From positions 248,001-312,000 of the forward strand of contig NZ_JAVDXW010000001.1 in the NCBI RefSeq assembly GCF_031458135.1: a stretch of DNA of 64,000 nt, given 5' to 3'. The position numbers and the translations under genes were made by a program. Every line of letters begins with the position of its first letter. The first letter of the stretch is position 1. Under the pieces are notes generated by a model that saw only the letters and a list, made by a program, of their open reading frames with translations, was not told the origin of the DNA and did no database searches. This document shows positions 18,106 to 26,515 of this stretch, piece by piece. This stretch comes from Haloactinomyces albus. GTDB lineage: Bacteria > Actinomycetota > Actinomycetes > Mycobacteriales > Pseudonocardiaceae.

Positions 18106-21100
18106 TGGTGGCCGAGCAGGTCACCGTTCCGGCTCATCCGGATACCCGCTTCTCCACCGGGATGGCCGCCGCCGAGACGGTCAACGTCAAAGGACTCGAA
18201 GCGCACCTGCGGCGGCACCTCCGGGGGGAGGTGCGCTTCGACACCGCTTCGAAGGCGCTGTATGCCAGCGATGCGTCGAACTACCGGCAGGTCCCGCTCG
18301 GCGTGGTGCTTCCCGCGACGCTCGACGACGTGGTCGCTGCGACCGTGGCCTGTCATCGCTACGGGGCGCCGTTGCTGTGTCGCGGGGGTGGGACGAGCCT
18401 GTCCGGGGAGACGGTCAACGTCGCCGTCGTGCTCGACTTCTCCAAGTACCTGACCGGTACCGGTGAGGTCGATCCCGACCGGCGGCGGGTCACGGCTCAG
18501 CCCGGGGCGATCAACGAGCAGGTCAACCGGATCACCGGCGAGTACAACCTGGTCTTCGGGCCCGACCCCTCGACGCACTCGCGGTGCACGATCGGCGGCA
18601 ATGTCGGCAACAACTCCTGCGGTATCCATTCGGTGCAGTCCCACTTCCACGGCCCCGGCCCCCGCACCTCCGACAATGTGCACGCTCTCGAAGTGGTCAC
18701 CTACGACGGAGAGCGGTTCTGGACGGGGGTCGACGAGGAGGCGGATCTCGATCGCATCATCGCCGAGGGCGGGCGCAAGGGTGAGATCTACGCCGAGCTG
18801 CGCGCTCTCCGGGACCGCTACGCCGAGGACATCCGAGCGGGGTTTCCCTCGGTGGAGACGATGCCCCGGCGGGTCTCGGGCTACAACCTCGACGAGCTCC
18901 TACCGGAGAAGGGGTTCAACGTCGCCCGCGCGCTGGTCGGCACGGAAGGAACCTGTGCTACCGCGCTGAGCACGACTCTCCTGCTCACCCCGGCGATGCC
19001 GGAGCGCACCACGGTCATCGTGGAGTATGCGGACATCGTCGAGGCAGCCGAGCACGTGGTGCGGGTCCGGGAATGGAAGCCGATCGGTCTGGAAGCGATC
19101 GATTCCCGGCTCGTCCAGGATCAGCAGCAGGAGGGGATCAACCTCGAAGGCCTGCACGAGCTGCCCCGGCTGGGAGGCAACCACGCGTGGCTGATGGTGC
19201 AGTTCGGCGCCGATTCGCAGGAAGAGTCGGTAGAGCGCGCCGAGCAGTTCGTCGAGTGGCTGCGTAGCGAACTCGGCTACGACGACGACCGGATCGTCAT
19301 CTCCAAGAGCGTGCAGGAGGGCGGCAACAGTCAGACCCTGTGGAACATCCGGGAGAGCGGCCTGGGCTCCACGGCGTTTCCCCCGGGGGACAAGGACCAC
19401 TGGCCCGGTTGGGAGGATTCCGCGGTTCCGCCCGAACATCTCGGTGACTACGTGCGGGACCTGCGAAGCCTCTACGGCAAGTACGACCTGCGCGGCGCCA
19501 TGTACGGCCACTTCGGTGAGGGCTGCATTCACTCCCGGATCAACTTCGATCTGCGCAGCGCCGAGGGGCTGCGCACCTACCGGGCCTTCATGGAGGAAGC
19601 CGCCGATCTCGTCGCCGCCTACGGCGGATCGCTCTCCGGGGAGCACGGTGACGGCCAGCAGCGCGCCGAGCTGCTGAGCAAGCAGTACGGACCCCGCCTG
19701 CTCGAGGCGATGCGGGAGTTCAAGGGAATTTGGGATCCGGACTGGAAGATGAATCCGGGCAAGGTCGTCGATGCCTATCGCTTCGACGAGAACCTGCGCC
19801 TGGGCACCGACTACAACCCGCAGCGTCCGGAGGTCAAGCTCGCCTACCCGCAGGACGGGGGCGACTTCGCACACGCCGCGTTGCGGTGCGTGGGGATCGG
19901 TACCTGTCGCCAGCCGGAAGCCGAGAGCACCATGTGCCCCAGCTATCAGGTGACCCGCGAGGAGAAGCACACCACCCGTGGGCGGGCTCGGCTGCTGTTC
20001 GAGATGCTGCAGGGCGAGGTGATCACCGACGGCTGGCAGTCCCAGGAGGTCTCCGAGTCGCTGGACCTGTGCCTGGCGTGCAAGGGCTGCACGAGCGACT
20101 GCCCGGTGGGTGTGGACATGCCCTCCTACAAGGCGGAGTTTCGCTACCACCACTATCGCTCGATGCGCCGTTGGCGTCCACGCCATGCCTACGCGTTCGG
20201 GTTCATCGACCAGGCATCGCGGCTTGCCACGCGGATGCCGGAACTGGTCAACGCGGCCACGCAGACTCCGCTGCTGCGGTCGCTGGTGAAGTGGGCCGGT
20301 GGCATCGATCAGCAGCGCGAGTTGCCGACGTTCGCCCCGGTCACGTTGCAGCGGTGGTTCGCCGAGCGGGGCGGGACGGCCAATCCGTACGGGCGTCGTG
20401 TGGTGCTGTTTCCCGACACGTTCAACAATCATCTGCACACCGATGTCGGAGTGGCCTGCGTCGAGGCGCTGGAAGCGGCGGGCTGGCAGGTCGTCCTGCC
20501 CGACCGGCACGTCTGCTGCGGGCGGCCGCTCTACGACTACGGTTTTCTCGACATGGCCGAGCGCTATCTGCGTCGCGTCCTGGACGTGCTGCGTGCCGAC
20601 ATCCGGGCAGGCACCCCTGTGGTGGGCATGGAGCCCAGCTGTCTGGCGGTGTTCAAGGACGAGTTGGTCAAGATGCTGCCGCACGATGACGACGCCCGTC
20701 GTCTGGCGGCCCATTCCTACCACTTCGCGGAGTTCTACCAGACCTTCGACGTCGAGGTACCGAAGCTGGCGCGTCGGGCACTGCTGTGGGGGCACTGCCA
20801 TCACCGCGCCACCGGAGGGGTCGAGCCCGAGCAACAGCTCCTGGAGCGGATGGGAGTCACCGTGCAGCCGGTCAGCGGTGGCTGCTGCGGGGTCGCCGGC
20901 GCGTGGGGTTACGAGCAGGGCAAGTTCGGGATCTCGGTGGATTGCGGGGAGCAGGCGCTGCTGCCCGCGGTGCGCGCGGCCGAACAGGACACCCTCGTCG
21001 TCGCCAACGGCTTCTCCTGCCAGACCCAGATCGAGCAGGCTGGTGGGGGCCGCCGCGCGCTGCACAGCGCGCAGGTGATGCGGATGGCCGGGGACAGCGA

Positions 21101-21287
21101 CCGCAACGTCTCTCGGGACGGATATTCGGACGGGCCGCCGGAGGGGACCCACCGCGATCGACGGCCGCAGGCAGGCCCGCGGCGGCGGGCGTTGCGGTTG
21201 GCGGGGCTGGCTGCCACCGGGGTGGGCGCGCTCGGCGGCAGCGCGGCCGCCCTGACCCGTGCTCTGTCCACTCGGCACACCCGGTGA
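18105..21287 (+). CDS. FAD-linked/Fe-S dehydrogenase (GlcD-GlcF-like fusion)
   Basis: The protein is 1060 residues. The N-terminal half is an FAD_binding_4/FAD-oxidase C flavoprotein: LLCRGGGTSLSGETVN, IGGNVGNNSCGIHS and SGEHGDGQQRAELL. The C-terminal half has two 4Fe-4S motifs (CVGIGTC..CPSY and CLACKGCTSDCPVG near 655-668) and two CCG heterodisulfide-reductase-type domains (HVCCGRPLYD ~800, GGCCGVAGAWG ~925). This architecture oxidises D-lactate, glycolate or similar 2-hydroxyacids to the quinone pool. The end is unusual: a basic patch plus a hydrophobic segment (LRLAGLAATGVGALGGSAAA), resembling a C-terminal membrane anchor. It is coupled to the TPP enzyme by TGATG. A much longer ORF in the same frame is extended by open upstream sequence and is not real. 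Confidence 0.9.
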   Translation: MVAEQVTVPAHPDTRFSTGMAAAETVNVKGLEAHLRRHLRGEVRFDTASKALYASDASNYRQVPLGVVLPATLDDVVAATVACHRYGAPLLCRGGGTSLSGETVNVAVVLDFSKYLTGTGEVDPDRRRVTAQPGAINEQVNRITGEYNLVFGPDPSTHSRCTIGGNVGNNSCGIHSVQSHFHGPGPRTSDNVHALEVVTYDGERFWTGVDEEADLDRIIAEGGRKGEIYAELRALRDRYAEDIRAGFPSVETMPRRVSGYNLDELLPEKGFNVARALVGTEGTCATALSTTLLLTPAMPERTTVIVEYADIVEAAEHVVRVREWKPIGLEAIDSRLVQDQQQEGINLEGLHELPRLGGNHAWLMVQFGADSQEESVERAEQFVEWLRSELGYDDDRIVISKSVQEGGNSQTLWNIRESGLGSTAFPPGDKDHWPGWEDSAVPPEHLGDYVRDLRSLYGKYDLRGAMYGHFGEGCIHSRINFDLRSAEGLRTYRAFMEEAADLVAAYGGSLSGEHGDGQQRAELLSKQYGPRLLEAMREFKGIWDPDWKMNPGKVVDAYRFDENLRLGTDYNPQRPEVKLAYPQDGGDFAHAALRCVGIGTCRQPEAESTMCPSYQVTREEKHTTRGRARLLFEMLQGEVITDGWQSQEVSESLDLCLACKGCTSDCPVGVDMPSYKAEFRYHHYRSMRRWRPRHAYAFGFIDQASRLATRMPELVNAATQTPLLRSLVKWAGGIDQQRELPTFAPVTLQRWFAERGGTANPYGRRVVLFPDTFNNHLHTDVGVACVEALEAAGWQVVLPDRHVCCGRPLYDYGFLDMAERYLRRVLDVLRADIRAGTPVVGMEPSCLAVFKDELVKMLPHDDDARRLAAHSYHFAEFYQTFDVEVPKLARRALLWGHCHHRATGGVEPEQQLLERMGVTVQPVSGGCCGVAGAWGYEQGKFGISVDCGEQALLPAVRAAEQDTLVVANGFSCQTQIEQAGGGRRALHSAQVMRMAGDSDRNVSRDGYSDGPPEGTHRDRRPQAGPRRRALRLAGLAATGVGALGGSAAALTRALSTRHTR

Positions 21288-21336
21288 GGATCGTGCCGAG
21301 CCGCCGATAGCGCAGGGGAGAACGTCAGGTGAGACC

Positions 21337-22407
21337 ATGACGGCGCCTCTTTTCCGGGACGCGGGGCAGCGCGTTCGCCAGGCGACCTGGCGGGTGTTCC
21401 TGGCCTCGGTGACCGCGGGGCTGGCGTGGTGGCTCGCGCAGATCCTCCTCGACCAACCCGCCCCCATCTTCGCGCCGATCGCCGCGATGGTCAGTCTGCT
21501 CGACGAGCCCGGAGTGCGGGGACTCCGGGCCTTCCGGCTCATCGGCGGAGTCGTGGTCGGCGTCGGGGTCGGTGAGATCCTGATGCTCTACCTGGAAGCG
21601 GGTCCCTGGGAGATCGGTGTGGGCGCCGCGGTGGCGATGCTCATCGTGGCCGCGTTCAGCACGAATCCCCTGACGCTGATCCAGGCCGGTATCGCGGCGC
21701 TGCTGGTGATCGGCATCCAAACCCCGCAGACGGGGGTGAGCCGGCTGCTCAGCGCGCTGATCGGGGGGATCCTCGCACTGCTGTTCAGCCAGGTGCTGGC
21801 CTCTCCGAGCCCGCTGGTCACCCTCGGCAACGCCGCCCGCACGGCGTTGATCCCGGCAGCTCGTGGCCTGCGTGGTACCGCTCAGGCACTCACCGATGCC
21901 GACCCCGCGGCCGCTCGGGAAGCGCTGACGCTCGTGCGCAATCGGTACCAGGAAATCGCCGCGTTGCAGAACATGCGCCAGACAAGCCGCCAGATCGTCC
22001 AGCGAACCCTGCGCGGATACCGGCATCGGCACCGGATTCGGCACCTCGACGCCCGCCTCAGCGGTATCGAATCCCTCTACACCGGCACCGTCCTCACCGC
22101 TCGCGCCGCCCACGAGGTCCTACGGCGCCATTCCGAGACCCCGAACTTCGAGATTCCGAGTTGGATCGTCCACGCGGCCACCGATCTCGCCCGGGCCGTG
22201 GAAACCCTGGCCCAGGATCCTCGCTCCGAGCAGAACCGGCGCCACGCGTACAATCTGGTCGATCCCCTGACCCGCCTCGATGCTGCCGAAGCACCGCAGC
22301 CGCTGGCGGGACTGGCCACCGAGATACGCCTGGTCGCCGCCGACCTCGTCGGAATCAGCAGCCCCGATCCTCCCGCTTCGGCGTCCCGGTCTGATGGGTC
22401 CTGGTAG
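21337..22407 (+). CDS. FUSC-type aromatic acid exporter-like membrane protein
   Basis: The protein is 356 residues. An N-terminal membrane domain of about six helices (FLASVTAGLAWWLAQILL through LIGGILALLFSQVLA) is followed by a ~190-residue cytosolic helical part, as in FUSC/ArAE proteins. ATG 21337 follows GGGGAGAACGTCAGGTGAG. It comes 49 bp after the FAD/Fe-S dehydrogenase, suggesting a three-gene transcription unit with the TPP enzyme. Export of an organic acid is an inference from the family. Confidence 0.82.
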   Translation: MTAPLFRDAGQRVRQATWRVFLASVTAGLAWWLAQILLDQPAPIFAPIAAMVSLLDEPGVRGLRAFRLIGGVVVGVGVGEILMLYLEAGPWEIGVGAAVAMLIVAAFSTNPLTLIQAGIAALLVIGIQTPQTGVSRLLSALIGGILALLFSQVLASPSPLVTLGNAARTALIPAARGLRGTAQALTDADPAAAREALTLVRNRYQEIAALQNMRQTSRQIVQRTLRGYRHRHRIRHLDARLSGIESLYTGTVLTARAAHEVLRRHSETPNFEIPSWIVHAATDLARAVETLAQDPRSEQNRRHAYNLVDPLTRLDAAEAPQPLAGLATEIRLVAADLVGISSPDPPASASRSDGSW

Positions 22408-22581
22408 ATCGAGCGACCCGTGTTCGGCGTGGGACCGGCTCGGCAGTGGGTCGCGGTGGTGTCAACGTCGATGTCACCGTGGCTTCACCAGCGGTCTCGC
22501 CTGGCCCGGTACCGCACGGCACATCGTCGATGTGGCGCGGGAACCAGCCGCCCGGTGGGACGTGCCAACGCGGTTGGGCAG

Positions 22582-22764
22582 TTACTTCCCGCGGAGGCGG
22601 GCCGCGAGGGCACGCCCGCCGACGGTGGTGACCGCCACGGCAGCCGCGCCGGTCAGCGCGAGCGTGCGTGGCGATCGTGGTGTGGGCTGGTCGCTGTAGT
22701 GCTCGGGGTATTCGCCCGGAGGACCCTGTGTGCCGTGCCGCTCGGCCAGGACGCCGAGTCCGAA
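22582..22764 (-). pseudogene. C-terminal remnant of an unidentified protein
   Basis: The frame is open with no start codon, bounded upstream by TAG at 22765-22767. It encodes GPPGEYPEHYSDQ and ends TLALTGAAAVAVTTVGG..ALAARLRGK-stop. This hydrophobic/basic terminus resembles the tails of the long SDRs elsewhere in this window. It is probably the residue of a deleted gene. Confidence 0.35.
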
Positions 22765-22864
22765 CTACGCACCTGCACCTGAGCAGGAGCGCAATCCGGC
22801 ACATCACCGCGTCCGGGTCTTGCTGATACGCCCAGTGCGGCGACAATCCGAGACACTGCTAACC

Positions 22865-22971
22865 GAGATCCCGGGCAAGGACCCGGCCTGCGGTTCGTCC
22901 GGAAGAAGATGCACCCGCCGAGGAAGGTGCCTTCCAGCGCGCTGTAGCCGTGCACCCCGCCCCCACCGAAT
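22865..22971 (-). pseudogene. 3'-end remnant of an FAD-dependent dehydrogenase gene
   Basis: Bases 22882-22971 match 26539-26627 (3' end of the intact FAD dehydrogenase gene) except for one inserted A. Correcting that frameshift gives GGGGVHGYSALEGTF, then SGRTAGRVLARDLG-stop, against SGRTAGRAVARDLA-stop in the intact gene. It thus has its own slightly different end and stop codon. It is therefore the tail of a homologous gene rather than a plain copy. Homology stops abruptly at 22971. Confidence 0.8.
22882..22971 (+). repeat. Direct repeat, left copy (pair with 26539-26627)
   Basis: This 90-bp sequence is identical to 26539-26627 apart from one extra base, in the same orientation. The pair brackets a ~3.6-kb segment carrying the methyltransferase/ECF sigma/OsmC genes. 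Confidence 0.93.
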
Positions 22972-23096
22972 GGGGTCACCGACGCGGACATGCTCGCCCA
23001 TACCACCATCCCCCTCTCCTGCGACATCCGCCAAGGACGATTCCATCGTCACACGGTGGCCTGTGGAGGCGACCTGCCAAGCACGATCACGAGCCG

Positions 23097-23864
23097 TCAA
23101 GGCTTGACCGCGAGCAGCGAGAGGCTCTTGACACCGTACGTCGATGTAGCGCCGCGAGCCTGCTCGGAGCGGAACCCGTAGTTGTTGGGACGCACCTCGC
23201 GCACTTCCAGCCCGGACATCTCGATCAGCGCTCGGTAGGCATCCTCCCGGGCCGCACCGCCGACGCAGGATGCCCACAGGTCGGCGTTGGACACGATCGC
23301 ATCGGTGAGCTGCCGTTCGGTGACGATGTCCGCGACCGCGAGATACCCGCCCGGCCGCAGCACCCGTGCCACCTCGGTGAACACCCGCTTCTTGTCGGCC
23401 GACAGGTTGATGACCCCATTGGAGATCACGCAGTCGAACTCGGCGTCGCCCGCGGGCAGAACCTCGATCCGCCGCTGCCAGAACTCCACCGCGGCCCCGA
23501 GCTGCGCCGCGGCCGCAAGTCGCCGAGCCTTGTCAAGCTGCTCCTGGGTGAAGTCGACACCGAGGACTCTGCCGGACGGAGCAACGAGGTGTGCGGCGAC
23601 AAAGGTGTCCATGCCCGATCCGCTGCCGAGATCGAGCACGCGTTGGCCGGGCTGCAGGTTCGCGAGATCGAAGAAGTAGCCGACTCCGGCGAAGGACTCC
23701 ACCGCTTCGACCGGGGCCGCACGGAGCAGCGCCGCGGGATAGCCCAGCCGCTGGGCGAGCGGGCGCCCCATCTCGAAGTGGTAGTTGCCGTGCGGTTGCT
23801 CGGCAACCTGGCGATACATCTGCTGGACCTTGTCGTCCAGAACGTGGGTGTCGACGGTAGTCAT
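23097..23864 (-). CDS. ArsM-like SAM-dependent methyltransferase
   Basis: The protein is 255 residues, class I Rossmann methyltransferase. The SAM motif VLDLGSGSG is at ~75-84, with the acidic ribose contact in LGVDFTQ. It has the ISNGVINLS block and LWASCVGGAA, both arranged as in arsenite methyltransferases (ArsM/AS3MT). The set of three arsenic-binding Cys is not evident, so another substrate (small metabolite, other chalcogen or metalloid) is possible. ATG 23864 has the strong AAGGAGGGCACA upstream. It is divergent from the ECF sigma gene and shares a 147-bp control region with it. Confidence 0.85.
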   Translation of the reverse strand: MTTVDTHVLDDKVQQMYRQVAEQPHGNYHFEMGRPLAQRLGYPAALLRAAPVEAVESFAGVGYFFDLANLQPGQRVLDLGSGSGMDTFVAAHLVAPSGRVLGVDFTQEQLDKARRLAAAAQLGAAVEFWQRRIEVLPAGDAEFDCVISNGVINLSADKKRVFTEVARVLRPGGYLAVADIVTERQLTDAIVSNADLWASCVGGAAREDAYRALIEMSGLEVREVRPNNYGFRSEQARGATSTYGVKSLSLLAVKP

Positions 23865-23921
23865 TGTGCCCTCCTTCGTGGTTCTGACCGTCAGGACGAC
23901 AGGAGGCCGGCCGGTATTGCG

Positions 23922-23935
23922 TTCGAACCTTCGAA
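23922..23935. promoter_or_regulatory. Doubled TTCGAA motif in divergent promoter region
   Basis: TTCGAACCTTCGAA consists of two palindromic TTCGAA hexamers separated by CC. It lies between the divergent methyltransferase and ECF sigma genes and includes a GAAC core like the -35 of many ECF promoters. A dual autoregulated ECF promoter is a reasonable guess only. Confidence 0.3.
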
Positions 23936-24011
23936 TCCCCGAATCCGGGTGTAATAACAGCGGGCGAGGAAGCGTCCAAGGGGTACTGATGGCCGCACGC
24001 GCGAGGGGACG

Positions 24012-24593
24012 ATGGTGGTCGCACAGGCGGGCCCCGATCGCGGGTTCCGAGAGCTTGCCAAGGAGCAGCTGCCCCGGCTGCTCTCGCTGGCGCGTCGGCT
24101 CGTCGGCGACGACGCGGAGGACGCCGTGCAGGACTGCCTGCTCAAGGCCTTCCAGCGGTTCGACCAGCTGCAGGACGGCGCGGCCGCGCCGTCCTGGCTG
24201 ACCAGCATTCTGGTGAACTGCTGCCGTGACCGCGGCCGCGCAGGCGCCAGGCGCCCGGTCGAGATCGACGTCGAGTCCATCGAGGACTTCTCGCTGTACC
24301 GCCGGATCGCCCACGAGGACCCGTTCCCGTACTCCGACTCGCTGCACCTGGACTTCCTCGCCGAGTTCGGCCCGGAGGACGTGCGCGCGGTCTTGATGCG
24401 GCTGCCCGAGCTGTACCGCCTTCCGCTGGTCGTCGTGTACATGGACGGCTTCCTGGTGCGGGAACTGGCGGAGATGCTCGGCGTGCCCCTGGGCACCGTG
24501 CTGGCCCGCCTGCACCGGGGACGCAAGCTGTTCGAGAAGCAGATGTGGGAGTACGCCGAAGAGACCGGCCTGCTGCGAGGAGTGCCGCGATGA
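24012..24593 (+). CDS. ECF-type RNA polymerase sigma factor
   Basis: The protein is 193 residues. Region 2 reads LLSLARRLVGDDAEDAVQDC and LLKAFQRFDQLQ, and region 4 reads LPELYRLPLVVVYMDGF, then VRELAEMLGVPLGTVLARLH. There is no region 1.1 or 3, as expected for extracytoplasmic-function sigma factors. GAGGGGACG precedes ATG 24012. The downstream anti-sigma gene starts within its last codons (ATGA), so the pair is translationally coupled. Confidence 0.93.
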   Translation: MVVAQAGPDRGFRELAKEQLPRLLSLARRLVGDDAEDAVQDCLLKAFQRFDQLQDGAAAPSWLTSILVNCCRDRGRAGARRPVEIDVESIEDFSLYRRIAHEDPFPYSDSLHLDFLAEFGPEDVRAVLMRLPELYRLPLVVVYMDGFLVRELAEMLGVPLGTVLARLHRGRKLFEKQMWEYAEETGLLRGVPR

Positions 24594-24820
24594 TCAGTTG
24601 CGCCAAAGCCGTTCAGCAGCTGTGGGAGTACCTCGACGGCACCAGCACGCAAGCCGACCGGGTATTGATCGAGGAACACCTGAAGCGGTGCCGGCGGTGC
24701 TGCGGCGAGCTCGAGTTCGCCCACGAGCTCAGGGCCTTCCTCGTGGACGCCGCGCACGAGGACCTGCCGGAGGATGTCCTGCGGCGATTGAACCGAACCG
24801 TGGAGGAGCTGGATCCATGA
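24590..24820 (+). CDS. Zinc-binding anti-sigma factor (zf-HC2/ZAS type)
   Basis: The protein is 76 residues and soluble. The ZAS motif H-x3-C-x2-C is EEHLKRCRRCC (His30, Cys34, Cys37). It is an RsrA-like class whose zinc thiolates sense oxidative or thiol stress and hold the cognate sigma factor. It overlaps the ECF sigma stop by ATGA and is followed by the methyltransferase gene, again with overlap. It has no transmembrane helix, so sensing is cytosolic. Confidence 0.9.
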   Translation: MISCAKAVQQLWEYLDGTSTQADRVLIEEHLKRCRRCCGELEFAHELRAFLVDAAHEDLPEDVLRRLNRTVEELDP

Positions 24821-25611
24821 GTCGCGACCTGATGCACAGCGCCGAGGTGAAGGCGCTGGTCCGTGACGCCTACCGCCACGTCCCACCGACGACCGCGGCG
24901 GTGGCGCGGAAACTCTACACCGCGCAGGAGCTGGGAACCGTGCCGCGGTCCGCTGTCGATCGTGCGCTCGGTGTCGCGAACCACCTGCGGCACACCGATC
25001 TCCCGCCGGGCAGCGCCGTGCTCGACCTGGGCTGCGGCGGCGGCATCGACACGATCCTGGCCGCGCAGCGCATCGGACCCACAGGCCGCGTGGTCGCACT
25101 GGACTTCCTGCCGGAGATGCTCGCACGGACCGCCGGTGCGGCGGCCGAAGCGGATCTCGACAACATCGAGCCGCTGGAGGGTGAGCTGGAGGCGATCCCG
25201 CTTCCGGACGACAGCGTGGACGTGATCATTTCCAACGGCGTCATCAACCTGTCGGTGCGCAAGGCACGAGTGATGGCCGAGTGCGCGCGCGTGCTGAGGC
25301 CGGGCGGGCAGCTGTGCGTCTCCGACCTCACCATCGATCAGGACGGGCTGCCGCCGGAGATTCTCACCCAACCGGCTGCGTGGGCAGGCTGTGTAGCGGG
25401 TGCGCTGGCCGAGGATGATTTCCTGCACAAGCTGACCGGAGCCGGCTTCGGCAACACCGGGGTACTGCACCGGCAATCGCTGAGCATCGACGACTGTGCG
25501 CTGTATCCGCTGTTCTCCGACGAGGTCATCGCGCTGATGCGCAGTTTGATCGCTCCGGAGCATCACGAGTCGGTGGCGGTGGCGGTCGTCGTGCAAGCGA
25601 CTTCGCCGTAG
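24817..25611 (+). CDS. ArsM-like SAM-dependent methyltransferase (second copy)
   Basis: The protein is 264 residues. The SAM-binding VLDLGCGGGIDT is at ~68-79, followed by VALDFLPEM, then IISNGVINLS and AAWAGCVAGAL as in the first methyltransferase and in ArsM enzymes. The last ~40 residues (LYPLFSDEVIALMRSLI) are distinct. ATG 24817 overlaps the anti-sigma stop (ATGA). Co-transcription with the ECF sigma pair implies stress-induced production. The two methyltransferases share the ISNGVINLS block but are diverged. Confidence 0.86.
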   Translation: MSRDLMHSAEVKALVRDAYRHVPPTTAAVARKLYTAQELGTVPRSAVDRALGVANHLRHTDLPPGSAVLDLGCGGGIDTILAAQRIGPTGRVVALDFLPEMLARTAGAAAEADLDNIEPLEGELEAIPLPDDSVDVIISNGVINLSVRKARVMAECARVLRPGGQLCVSDLTIDQDGLPPEILTQPAAWAGCVAGALAEDDFLHKLTGAGFGNTGVLHRQSLSIDDCALYPLFSDEVIALMRSLIAPEHHESVAVAVVVQATSP

Positions 25612-25691
25612 CCCCTCGCCGCCGGTGCAATATCGGTCGCCGACTGCGCCGTCCTTACCGGTGTCGGCGAACTCCGGGAAAGGAGCCGATC

Positions 25692-26261
25692 ATGACCAGG
25701 ACAACGACGGTGCGCAACGGCATCGACGTCGACCAGCTGCTCGCGACCATCGAGACGATCAAGGACGATCCGCAGGTGGGCTCGTTCACCTTCCGGGCGT
25801 CGAGCCGCTGGGAGGAAGGCACCCACAACGTCGGTGCGATCGGACGGTTCCTGCACGCCGGGCAAGAGGACGAGTCGAGGCAGGCAGCATTCACCGTCGA
25901 GGGTGACGAGCCACCGGTGCTGCTCGGCCGCAACAAGGCGCCGAACGCTGTGGAGCTGCTGCTGCAGGCGCTGGGCTTCTGCTACGCAGTCGGATACGTC
26001 GCCAACGCCGCCGCCCGCGGCATCGAGGTGACGTCGATGGAGTACGACGTGGAAGGCGATGTCGATGTCCGCACCTTCCTGGGCCTGGAAGGGCCACGGG
26101 CAGGGTTCACCCGGATCCGGGTCGCGGGCAGGGTGTCGAGTCCGAACGCGACCGACGAGCAGCTGCAGGAACTGTGTCGCCACGTCCAGGACACCTCGCC
26201 GGTGCGCGACTGCCTGGCGAACCCGATCCCGGTGACGACGACATTGGAGACCGCCCATTGA
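25692..26261 (+). CDS. OsmC/Ohr-family protein
   Basis: The protein is 189 residues. The family's two redox Cys are visible in LLLQALGFCYAVGYVANA and SPVRDCLANPIPV, together with the conserved LLGRNKAPNAVELLL. OsmC proteins reduce organic hydroperoxides or related adducts using thiols. GGAAAGGAGCCGATC precedes the ATG. It lies 80 bp after the second methyltransferase gene and is probably in the same regulon. Confidence 0.9.
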   Translation: MTRTTTVRNGIDVDQLLATIETIKDDPQVGSFTFRASSRWEEGTHNVGAIGRFLHAGQEDESRQAAFTVEGDEPPVLLGRNKAPNAVELLLQALGFCYAVGYVANAAARGIEVTSMEYDVEGDVDVRTFLGLEGPRAGFTRIRVAGRVSSPNATDEQLQELCRHVQDTSPVRDCLANPIPVTTTLETAH

Positions 26262-26309
26262 GATGACGGTGCCTGCCGGCTGCGAACCGTTGAATCCCCA
26301 GGCGCAGAG

Positions 26310-26415
26310 GTGAGGGAGGAATCGTCGGCATCGAAGACGAGCTTGCCTGCACCGACCGGGTAGGTGCCGAAGTTCTCCGCGTGCAGATCCCCGTGGAGCC
26401 ATACCCGGCTCCACG
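26310..26415 (-). pseudogene. DUF2252-like gene fragment
   Basis: The minus frame reads WSRVWLHGDLHAENFGTYPV, then GKLVFDADDSS, matching the HGDxHxxNFG...LVFDxxD signature of DUF2252 (aminoglycoside kinase-like fold) proteins. Sequence on both sides does not continue the family, so this is a remnant. The overlapping long ORF extends antisense through the OsmC gene and is not real. Confidence 0.55.
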
Positions 26416-26418
26416 GGG
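26389..26418. terminator. 12-bp stem inverted repeat between convergent genes
   Basis: CCCCGTGGAGCC (26389-26400) pairs perfectly with GGCTCCACGGGG (26407-26418) around a 6-nt loop. It lies between the OsmC gene and the convergent FAD dehydrogenase gene and probably acts as a bidirectional terminator. Confidence 0.6.
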
Positions 26419-26515
26419 ATTCAGACGGGCCATATCGACGAAAACAGCGGAAAACCACGGGCCCGAGCCGCCCCGGTGGCGGCTCGGGTTCCGGTCGGTG
26501 GCGGACGCCGTCCGG

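Larger units (their letters stand above)
22408..23096. other. Degenerate intergenic region with gene remnants
   Basis: This 689-bp stretch between convergent genes has no intact gene. Two pieces of former coding sequence are visible on the minus strand. One is a tail at 22582-22764, the other the end of an FAD dehydrogenase at 22865-22971. The rest shows nothing recognisable. Confidence 0.6.
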
